Of a stretch of 5,022 bases of DNA, positions 1-5,022 are shown one piece after another; within the stretch, counting starts at the first letter, position 1, and the number at the start of each line of letters is the position of its first letter. The DNA comes from Flavobacteriales bacterium UBA2426 (GTDB taxonomy: Bacteria; Bacteroidota; Bacteroidia; Flavobacteriales_F; PHOS-HE28): NCBI GenBank assembly GCA_002342985.1, contig DDRC01000188.1:9929-14950 (forward strand). The letters run 5' to 3'. Under the pieces are notes generated by a model. It did not search any database. It was not told the DNA's origin and saw only the letters and a list, made by a program, of their open reading frames with translations. Both the position numbers and the translations under genes were made by a program.

Positions 1-472
1 TGTCCAGGCTGCCATCCGCATTCAGCCGTACAATGCGACGTCGCCATACGAGGTGGAAAGAATCGAACTCCCCCACGACCAGGATCTTGCCATCGGCTTG
101 CACCGCAACGGCGTTGATGATGGCGGAGTACAAGGTCAGGCCGGAATCGAATCCCGTGTCTACGCTGCCGTCAGAGTGCAACCGTATGAGGCGGTTGCAG
201 GTGGTGCCGTTGTAGGTGGTGAAGTCCCCTCCGATGAGGATCTTGCCATCCGGTTGCACGACGGTGGTGTGCACATCTCCGGCAGGTCCATCTCCGGCAG
301 AGAAACCGACGTCGCTGGGGTTGAAGGTGGGGTCGATGGCGCCGTGCTGGGCCGCCGAAGAATTCGGCAGGGCGGCGTGCAACACGGCGCACAAGACAAT
401 TGCAACTACGTTGTGCCACAAGGCTAACGGGAGCAGGACGGGACCCATTGGCTTGGTGGGGCATGGTTCCAT
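1..472 (-). CDS. Secreted delta-60 repeat protein, N-terminal part (runs off left edge)
   Basis: An uninterrupted minus-strand frame runs from an ATG at 472-470 to the window edge, giving 157 residues with no stop. The start is followed by a short n-region with Lys7 and a hydrophobic stretch (about residues 10-35) ending in SSAAQ, which reads as a signal peptide cleaved near residue 41. The mature protein carries delta-60 type repeats: a DPTF motif near residue 47, then VVQPDGKILIGGDFTTYNGT, RLIRLHSDGSVDTGF, VAVQADGKILVVGEF and RIVRLNADGSLD. The two DGK motifs (242-250 and 86-94) lie exactly 156 bases, or 52 residues, apart. Such repeats are predicted to form beta-propeller-like folds and are common in large exported Bacteroidota proteins, often with a T9SS C-terminal domain; that end is not visible here. 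The function is unknown. A second in-frame ATG at 448 is a possible start, but the 472 start keeps the positive n-region. The frame stays open upstream to a TAG near 609, so a longer product is possible but not needed. I see no Shine-Dalgarno sequence, which is normal for this phylum. Confidence 0.88.
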   Translation of the reverse strand, partial: MEPCPTKPMGPVLLPLALWHNVVAIVLCAVLHAALPNSSAAQHGAIDPTFNPSDVGFSAGDGPAGDVHTTVVQPDGKILIGGDFTTYNGTTCNRLIRLHSDGSVDTGFDSGLTLYSAIINAVAVQADGKILVVGEFDSFHLVWRRRIVRLNADGSLD

Positions 473-632
473 GGCAGGAGGTGCTCGGTGAATTGCCCAA
501 AGCACGGGTTCCCTCCATGGCGCATCAATCGGTAAATCCAATGGATCAAGCGGGTGCCTCAGCAGCACAGGGGCAGGCGATCCCCCCGGACAAGTGCGGC
601 ATACACCCTAGTCTTGTAAGTTGCCGCAACGA
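473..632. promoter_or_regulatory. Divergent intergenic region, likely holding promoters for both flanking genes
   Basis: This 160-base spacer separates the starts of two genes that point away from each other, so it should hold a promoter for each. No full Bacteroidota promoter (TTG, about 17-23 bases, TAnnTTTG) is clear. The best plus-strand candidate is TAGTCTTG at 609-616, one mismatch from the -7 consensus, with no TTG at the right distance upstream. On the minus strand, GTGCTTTG at 505-498 has a TTG exactly 20 bases upstream, but it lacks the TA of the -7 element. An 11-base inverted repeat (620-630) lies just before the kinase start. That the region carries promoters follows from gene orientation; the exact elements are weak guesses. 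Confidence 0.45.
620..630. repeat. Short inverted repeat GTTGCCGCAAC just upstream of the kinase start
   Basis: Five-base arms GTTGC and GCAAC flank a single C, and the element ends two bases before the ATG at 633. It could be an operator half-pair or a small mRNA hairpin at the 5' end of the kinase transcript. Arms of five bases also occur often by chance, so no function is claimed. Confidence 0.35.
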
Positions 633-3600
633 ATGATGACCGCCCGGCCCGCCCTTCCCGGAGCCAAGCACCTGGCGCGCATCGCCTGCGCGCTCGCGAT
701 GGCATTGGCTGCGCAAGGGGCGGCGGGGCAGTCACCGGCCGCCCTGCGCCTTCCCGTGGAGTGGATCACCGTGGAGGACGGGCTGCCGCAAGGCATGGTG
801 CGCACCATCATCCAGGACCGGGCGGGCCACATGTGGTTCGGCACCAAGGACGGCCTGGTGCGCAGCGATGGGAACCGCTTGAAGGTGTTCAGGCACGACA
901 ACGAGGACAGCACCAGCTTGAGCGGCAACCACATCACCGCGCTGCTGGAGGATCGCCACGGGCAGCTGTGGGTGGCCACCGAGCACTATGGCGTGGACCG
1001 CTACGACCCGCGCACGGAGCGCTTCACGCATGTGCGCATCGAAGGGGCCTTCGCCTCGGCGCATGACCTGGCGCCCCGGACATTGCGCGAGGATGCGGAG
1101 GGGAATATCTGGGTGCTTGGGAAGTTCGGCATGCTCTCCGTAATCACCGGAGGGCCATCCGGCAAGGGTGCATCGGGTTCGCCGCAGCCGGTCCTTCAGG
1201 CAGCTGCTTCCGTCCGCGGCGACCTGCAGCTGCCTGACACCGTGCGATCGCTGCTGTTCACCCCCCAGGGCGACCTCTGGCTGGCGAGCAACGTGGGGCT
1301 GCTCATCCAGGGCACCACCGCGCACGGCGCGCGCGCAAGCAGCCGCTGGCCCGTTCCCCAGGCCGAGTTCACCCAGGACGCCTGGGAGGAGCCGACGGCC
1401 CTGGTGCTGGATACGGCCCGTTCACGGGTGTGGCTCTTGCGGGGCATCACGCTGATCGGTTTCGACCTGGTCAACGGCCGGCCGCTGGATACGCTGCGGA
1501 TGGATCACGCGCCACCCTTCAAGGGCAATCCTCCTCTGCTCGATCGCCAGGGCCGGCTCTGGTTGAGCGTATCGACCGCGAACGATCCGGTGCGCTTCGA
1601 GGTGCACACCGGCACGCTGGAGACCATTCGCTTCGAGCCGCAGGACCGTCCCGGCTTCCCCGAGCAGCAGTCCGCCATCTGCTGGGCGGAGGATAGGAAC
1701 GGCAACATCTGGGTGGGCACCAGCGGCTATGGCGTGCTGAAGTACCGCTCGCGCACGGAGCGCTTCCAGCGCTTGCGGGCCGGCCGCTTCACCAGCTTCA
1801 TGCGCGCCGACCTGGACGGCCGGTACATCATGTCCATCGAGGACTTCGATCAGGTGAATGTCGTGGATGGAGCACCGCGGACCCTGCCGATCGGTGAAGC
1901 GCTGCAAGAAGATGGTCTGACGGTCGGGTGGCGATGCGTGGTGGTGGATCCCACCGGTGCCCAATGGTGCGCAGCCCCGTTCCCGGATGGCCGGTCACTC
2001 CTCGCAAGGCTGGGCCCTGGGCCGAACGCAGCGCTGGAGATGATCCCGCTGGAGGAGGGGGATCAGGTGAGCGAGGTGCTGCCGGGCGAAGGGCATGACC
2101 TGTGGGTGACCGTGCGCCACCCGGGGGTGAACACCGCGCATGGCCTGGTCCGCTTCGATGCACGCACCCGAAGGATCACGGAGCGCTACCGCTTCCCGCA
2201 CCCGATAGAGCCGCGCGAGTACCGGGGCATCTCCGACTGGAGGATCGATGCCGATGGCACCGTGCGCATGGGCACCCTCAGCGGCGTGCAGATCCTGCAC
2301 ACGGCCGATGAACGCTGGCAGAGCTTCGTGCATGACCCGGACGATCCGCGCTCCCTGCCGCAGGAGGTGGTGCTGTCCATCTGCCCCGATCCCGATGACC
2401 CGGGCCGGTACCTGTGGGTGGGTACCGAAGGGGGCGGCCTGGTGAAACTGGACTTGCGCAGCGGCGCGTGCGAGCGCTTCACCACGCACAACGGCCTGCC
2501 CAACGATGTGATCTACGGCATCCTTGCGGACGAGCGCCGCAACCTGTGGCTCAGCACCAACAACGGGCTTTGCCGCTTCGACCCCCGCACCGGGGCTGCC
2601 ACGCACTACACCAAGGATGATGGGCTCTGCGGGAACGAGTTCAACCGCTACAGCGCGCAACGGGGCATCGACGGGCGCTTCTATTTCGCGGGAGTGGATG
2701 GGGTGACCGCCTTCCATCCGGAGGACCTTTACACCAACGAAGCCCCATCGCCCACGCGCATCTCGGGAATGCGCCTGGCCAACAAGGAGGTGGCGGTGGG
2801 CACCTTCCACCTGCCGGGAGCGGATGTTCCGCTGCTGCCTACGCCCATCGGCTACCTGGCCGAACTCGTGCTGCCGTATGATCAGCGGATGGTCACCTTG
2901 ATGTTCGCCTGCATGGACCCGACCGCACCGCGCAAGAACAGCTACCGGTACAAGCTGGAGGGCTTCGATGAGGATTGGGTGGATGCGCAGCATGCCGCCG
3001 AGGCGACCTTCACCAACCTGGATCCGGGCCGATACACCTTCCGCGTGCAGGGCCGCAACAGTGCGGGGGTGTGGGACGAGGAAGGCGCGGCGATCGCGCT
3101 CGTCATCACCCCGCCGTGGTGGGGCACCTGGTGGTTCCGCATCCTGGCCGCCCTGGCCGTCCTGGCCGCGGCCTACGGGTTCTACCGGTACCGGCTGGCA
3201 CAGGCGCTGGCGCTCTCGCGCATGCGCGACCGCATCGCGCGCGACCTGCACGACGAGATCGGGTCCACGCTGAGCAGCGTGGCCATCTTCAGCGAGGTGG
3301 CCATGCGGCAGGACCCGGCTGATGCGGCCGGCCGGCGTGCGGTGCTCAGCCGCATCAGCCAGAGCACGAGCCAGATGATGGAGAGCATGAACGATATCGT
3401 GTGGGCGGTGAACTCCCGGAACGATGACCTGCACCACGTGGCCCGGCGCATGCAGGAGTTCGCGGTGCGCATCACCGAAGGGTGCGGCTGCGCGCTCGCA
3501 TTCGACCTCGATGCGGACCTGGGCAGCCTGCCGCTGCGGATGGTGCAGCGCAAGAACCTCTTCCTGATCTTCAAGGAGGCGGTGACCAATGCCGCGAAGC

Positions 3601-3836
3601 ACTCCGGCTGCGGCAGCTTGTCCGTGCGCTTGCGCCGCGATCACGCACACCTGGTGCTGACGGTCCAGGACGATGGCGCCGGATTCCAGCGGCATGCCGA
3701 TGCACCGCCATCGCGCAGCGGGGGAGGCAACGGCCTGGGCAACATGGAGGCGCGCGCCGCGGAGATCCGCGGAACGCTGCGCATCGCGAGCATGCCCGGC
3801 CGCGGCACCACGATCGAGCTCCGCTTCGTTCCGTAA
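633..3836 (+). CDS. Transmembrane sensor histidine kinase: signal peptide, double beta-propeller, Y_Y_Y domain, HisKA_3, HATPase_c
   Basis: This is an inner-membrane sensor kinase with a large periplasmic domain, 1067 residues from the ATG at 633. An in-frame TTG at 621 would add four residues but lies in an inverted repeat; ATG 636 is also possible. Residues 1-32 form a signal peptide (basic n-region, Ala/Leu-rich core, likely cleavage at AAG|QS). About 14 blade motifs of the LWVGT..GL type follow from residue 67 to 695, fitting two seven-bladed Reg_prop propellers. A Y_Y_Y immunoglobulin-like domain (about 747-826) has the typical YRYKLEGFDEDW and ITPPWW. A single membrane helix spans about 833-851, with no HAMP domain. 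HisKA_3 carries the H-box RDLHDEIGSTLSSV with phosphoacceptor His873. HATPase_c has the N-box KEAVTNAAKH (Asn986), DDGAGF (1013-1018) and GNGLGNM (1032-1038). All key residues are present, so the kinase should be active. It lacks the receiver and AraC domains fused onto classical hybrid two-component sensors (HTCS); the regulator is the separate gene 59 bases downstream. The ligand is unknown. Related HTCS proteins often sense glycans, but no glycan genes are visible here. Confidence 0.93.
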   Translation: MMTARPALPGAKHLARIACALAMALAAQGAAGQSPAALRLPVEWITVEDGLPQGMVRTIIQDRAGHMWFGTKDGLVRSDGNRLKVFRHDNEDSTSLSGNHITALLEDRHGQLWVATEHYGVDRYDPRTERFTHVRIEGAFASAHDLAPRTLREDAEGNIWVLGKFGMLSVITGGPSGKGASGSPQPVLQAAASVRGDLQLPDTVRSLLFTPQGDLWLASNVGLLIQGTTAHGARASSRWPVPQAEFTQDAWEEPTALVLDTARSRVWLLRGITLIGFDLVNGRPLDTLRMDHAPPFKGNPPLLDRQGRLWLSVSTANDPVRFEVHTGTLETIRFEPQDRPGFPEQQSAICWAEDRNGNIWVGTSGYGVLKYRSRTERFQRLRAGRFTSFMRADLDGRYIMSIEDFDQVNVVDGAPRTLPIGEALQEDGLTVGWRCVVVDPTGAQWCAAPFPDGRSLLARLGPGPNAALEMIPLEEGDQVSEVLPGEGHDLWVTVRHPGVNTAHGLVRFDARTRRITERYRFPHPIEPREYRGISDWRIDADGTVRMGTLSGVQILHTADERWQSFVHDPDDPRSLPQEVVLSICPDPDDPGRYLWVGTEGGGLVKLDLRSGACERFTTHNGLPNDVIYGILADERRNLWLSTNNGLCRFDPRTGAATHYTKDDGLCGNEFNRYSAQRGIDGRFYFAGVDGVTAFHPEDLYTNEAPSPTRISGMRLANKEVAVGTFHLPGADVPLLPTPIGYLAELVLPYDQRMVTLMFACMDPTAPRKNSYRYKLEGFDEDWVDAQHAAEATFTNLDPGRYTFRVQGRNSAGVWDEEGAAIALVITPPWWGTWWFRILAALAVLAAAYGFYRYRLAQALALSRMRDRIARDLHDEIGSTLSSVAIFSEVAMRQDPADAAGRRAVLSRISQSTSQMMESMNDIVWAVNSRNDDLHHVARRMQEFAVRITEGCGCALAFDLDADLGSLPLRMVQRKNLFLIFKEAVTNAAKHSGCGSLSVRLRRDHAHLVLTVQDDGAGFQRHADAPPSRSGGGNGLGNMEARAAEIRGTLRIASMPGRGTTIELRFVP

Positions 3837-3859
3837 GCAGGATCCATTGGGATCAAGGG

Positions 3860-3869
3860 GGGCGCGCCC
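3860..3869. repeat. Perfect 10-base palindrome GGGCGCGCCC in the kinase-regulator gap
   Basis: This perfect palindrome lies in the 59-base gap between the kinase stop (3836) and the regulator start (3896). It has no loop and no following T-tract, so it is not a terminator. It could be a protein-binding site, but in such GC-rich DNA a palindrome of G and C alone may well be chance. Confidence 0.3.
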
Positions 3870-3895
3870 GGTGAAGCGGGGATACCTTCGTCGCC

Positions 3896-4531
3896 ATGCT
3901 CAAGGTGGCCATCTTCGATGACAACGCGGACCAGCGGGACAGCCTCGCCCTGCTCATCGGCACCGACCCGAACATGCGCTGCGTGGGCCAGTTCGAGGAT
4001 TGCCGTGATGTGCTGCGCCATGTGGCGGAGACCTCGCCGGATGTGGTGCTCATGGACATCGACATGCCGCATGTGGATGGCATACAAGGCGTGGAACTGA
4101 TCAAGCGCCATTTCCCGGAGGTGCGCGTGATGATGCAGACGGTGTTCGAGGATGAGGACAAGGTCTTCGCCGCGATCCTCGCCGGGGCCGATGGCTACCT
4201 GCTGAAGCAGACCAGCCCCCAGCGGCTGATGGAGAGCCTGCATGAGCTCGCGGACGGGGGATCGCCCATGACGGCCACGGTGGCGCGCAAGGTGCTGTCG
4301 CTGTTCAACAAGCGCGCGCAGATCCCGGCGGCCAAGGAGTTCAAGCTCAGCGACCGCGAACTGGACGTGCTGCGCGGGCTGGTGGACGGCCTCTCCTACA
4401 AGCTGATCGCGGCCCGGCTCAACATCTCCAGCTCCACGGTGAACTCGCATGTGACGAGCATCTACCAGAAGCTGCACGTGCACTCCGTGGCCAGCGCGGT
4501 GAGCGTGGCCCTGCGCGAGGGATTGGTGTAA
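3896..4531 (+). CDS. Response regulator, NarL/LuxR family (REC plus LuxR-type HTH)
   Basis: This is a 211-residue cytoplasmic DNA-binding response regulator of the usual length for the NarL family. The receiver domain (about 1-120) shows the acidic pair Asp8-Asp9 after LKVAIF, the phosphoacceptor Asp54 in VVLMDIDMPHVDG, Thr82 in VMMQTVFED and the conserved Lys104 in GYLLK. A short linker leads to a LuxR/GerE HTH (about 148-207) with LSDRELDVLRGLVDGLSYK, then IAARLNISSSTVNSHVTSIY, where the latter part is the recognition helix. All catalytic and switch residues are intact. It begins 59 bases after the kinase gene on the same strand, so the two are very probably co-transcribed. HisKA_3 kinases typically pair with NarL-type regulators, so this is almost certainly the cognate partner, receiving phosphate from His873. 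I see no Shine-Dalgarno sequence before the ATG and no internal terminator in the gap. Target promoters cannot be read from this window. Confidence 0.95.
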   Translation: MLKVAIFDDNADQRDSLALLIGTDPNMRCVGQFEDCRDVLRHVAETSPDVVLMDIDMPHVDGIQGVELIKRHFPEVRVMMQTVFEDEDKVFAAILAGADGYLLKQTSPQRLMESLHELADGGSPMTATVARKVLSLFNKRAQIPAAKEFKLSDRELDVLRGLVDGLSYKLIAARLNISSSTVNSHVTSIYQKLHVHSVASAVSVALREGLV

Positions 4532-4700
4532 GGGCTGGTCTGGGATCTCCGCATGCGGCTCCGCCATGGCCTTGGGTGACCATGCTTCGCTGCCGTGACC
4601 GCCACGCAGTTCCGGCGATGCTCTGGTTCAGCGCTTCGGTTGGTCCGATCAATCGGTCGCCGGAACCTCATCGCGCGCCTCCATTGAGCGACCGGTGCAA

Positions 4701-4716
4701 TGGCCTGAGCAGGCCA
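4701..4716. repeat. Inverted repeat TGGCCTG-AG-CAGGCCA
   Basis: Seven-base perfect arms are separated by only two bases, 170 bases after the regulator stop. As RNA the inner pairs would have to open to form a loop, so it is a modest hairpin; as DNA it could be a dimer-binding site. No T-run follows, so terminator function is uncertain. Confidence 0.35.
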
Positions 4717-4754
4717 AGCGATCGCATGGGGGTGCGATGCATGCCTTCAACGCA

Positions 4755-4784
4755 GCGGCCCCCACCGTTTCCGGTGGGGGCCGC
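4755..4784. terminator. Strong bidirectional hairpin, likely transcription terminator between converging genes
   Basis: A perfect 13-base-pair stem (GCGGCCCCCACCG pairing with CGGTGGGGGCCGC) closes a TTTC tetraloop. It ends 26 bases from the stop codon of the minus-strand T9SS gene and lies 223 bases after the regulator stop, so it probably serves the T9SS gene first and may also stop read-through from the two-component operon. Neither side has a T-tract, so it is not a textbook intrinsic terminator. It could also act as a 3'-end stabilising structure. The hairpin is seen directly; the terminator role is inferred from position. Confidence 0.7.
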
Positions 4785-4810
4785 GCTCAAGGGGTCGGTT
4801 CAGCCGAGGC

Positions 4811-5022
4811 TTATTTCTGGATCACCAGCCGCTCATTGTAGCTGTCGGCACCGGCGGTGATGCTCACCAGGTAGAGGCCGTTGGCGAGCTCGCCGTTCAG
4901 TTCCAGCATGGTGTTCACGAAGCCGTCCTGCACGGGGATGGTGCGGGCCGCCACGCGCTTGCCGAACATGTCGAAGAGGTCGATGCTCACCGTGTTCACG
5001 CCCTCGGCCACCGCGCTCAGGC
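4811..5022 (-). CDS. T9SS-exported protein, C-terminal sorting domain only (runs off right edge)
   Basis: The minus-strand frame ends at the TAA complementary to 4811-4813 and is open to the window edge, giving 69 residues. The GTG at 5011 is an internal Val codon rather than a start, because the frame continues as LSAVAEGVNTVSIDLFDMFG. The sequence fits the type A C-terminal sorting domain of the type IX secretion system (Por_Secre_tail, TIGR04183-like): a beta strand VSIDLFDMFGKRVA, a middle strand region, then NGLYLVSITAGADSYNERLVIQK with the usual G-(I/L)-Y-L-V core and a basic C-terminus. The domain directs the folded protein across the outer membrane and is removed or used for surface anchoring. 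The functional N-terminal part lies outside the window, so the activity is unknown. A strong hairpin follows 26 bases beyond the stop. Confidence 0.9.
   Translation of the reverse strand, partial: LSAVAEGVNTVSIDLFDMFGKRVAARTIPVQDGFVNTMLELNGELANGLYLVSITAGADSYNERLVIQK

Larger units (their letters stand above)
4532..4810. other. Convergent intergenic region with a series of inverted repeats, no gene seen
   Basis: The 279 bases between the regulator stop and the stop of the minus-strand gene hold no convincing coding region. The only longer open frame here (4576-4860, plus) reads through the hairpin and into the opposing T9SS gene, and its product is low-quality Pro/Arg-rich sequence. The region has several inverted repeats: CCGAT-CA-ATCGG (4645-4656), TGGCCTG-AG-CAGGCCA (4701-4716), ATCGCA-6-TGCGAT (4721-4738) and the strong hairpin at 4755-4784. 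These may be transcript ends of the two converging genes. I cannot identify a known small RNA. Confidence 0.5.

Noticed and set aside
53..518. Overlapping open frames at 53-427 (plus) and 171-518 (minus)
   Set aside because: They overlap the delta-60 repeat gene in other frames and have no family resemblance, whereas the chosen minus frame shows a signal peptide and regular repeats.
3483..3491. Cys-Gly-Cys motif (Cys951, Cys953) in the kinase, considered as a redox or metal site
   Set aside because: There is no spaced set of further cysteines of the kind seen in iron-sulfur sensor kinases, and the motif lies in a variable segment between HisKA_3 and HATPase_c.
1995..3695. A 566-codon minus-strand open frame opposite the kinase gene
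   Set aside because: It is antisense to a clearly conserved kinase coding region. Its product is a low-complexity His/Ala/Arg/Gln/Val-rich sequence with no recognisable domain, as expected for the opposite strand of GC-rich coding DNA.
3847..3890. A possible separate promoter for the regulator (TTG at 3847-3849, TACCTTCG at 3883-3890)
   Set aside because: The two elements are 33 bases apart, well outside the 17-23 base spacing of Bacteroidota promoters, and the -7 candidate ends only five bases before the ATG.
3641..4567. A 308-codon minus-strand open frame spanning the kinase end, the gap and the regulator
   Set aside because: It crosses two well-supported plus-strand genes in antisense, and its His/Ala/Arg-rich product has no domain. 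It is a shadow of GC-rich coding sequence.
4576..4860. A 94-codon plus-strand open frame in the convergent intergenic region
   Set aside because: It reads through the strong hairpin and into the opposing T9SS domain gene. The predicted peptide is Pro/Arg/Ser-rich without a recognisable motif.
4811..5011. A short complete gene of 66 codons starting at the GTG at 5011
   Set aside because: The frame stays open to the window edge, and the sequence is the C-terminal sorting domain of a larger exported protein, so the GTG is an internal Val codon.

Overview
The window looks like chromosomal DNA from a GC-rich member of the Bacteroidota, probably of the Flavobacteriales type. The lineage call is an inference from family content: a type IX secretion (T9SS) C-terminal sorting domain, a delta-60 repeat protein, and a sensor kinase with a periplasmic Reg_prop/Y_Y_Y domain. 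All three are typical of Bacteroidota. The base composition is visibly GC-rich, which is unusual for the phylum but known in some uncultured flavobacterial lineages.

Layout, left to right. (1) Positions 1-472, minus strand: the N-terminal part of a secreted delta-60 repeat (beta-propeller-like) protein that leaves the window at its left edge. (2) Positions 473-632: a 160-base divergent intergenic region. (3) Positions 633-3836, plus strand: a full-length transmembrane sensor histidine kinase with a signal peptide, about 14 propeller blades, a Y_Y_Y domain, one membrane helix, HisKA_3 and HATPase_c. (4) Positions 3896-4531, plus strand: a NarL/LuxR-type response regulator. (5) Positions 4532-4810: a convergent intergenic region with several inverted repeats, including one very strong hairpin at 4755-4784. 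(6) Positions 4811-5022, minus strand: the last 69 residues of a protein ending in a T9SS type A sorting domain, which leaves the window at its right edge.

The two central genes form one cognate two-component system. The large periplasmic double propeller should detect a ligand or envelope state. The signal would pass through the Y_Y_Y domain and the single membrane helix to the kinase, then by phosphotransfer from His873 to Asp54 of the regulator, whose LuxR-type HTH would act on promoters. The flanking genes encode exported or surface proteins. They are possible targets, but nothing in the sequence shows that they are.

I see no CRISPR array, tRNA, rRNA, mobile element or defence system. 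Most of the window is ordinary for the lineage. The main points to follow up are the signal and regulon of the sensor/regulator pair and the intergenic inverted repeats.
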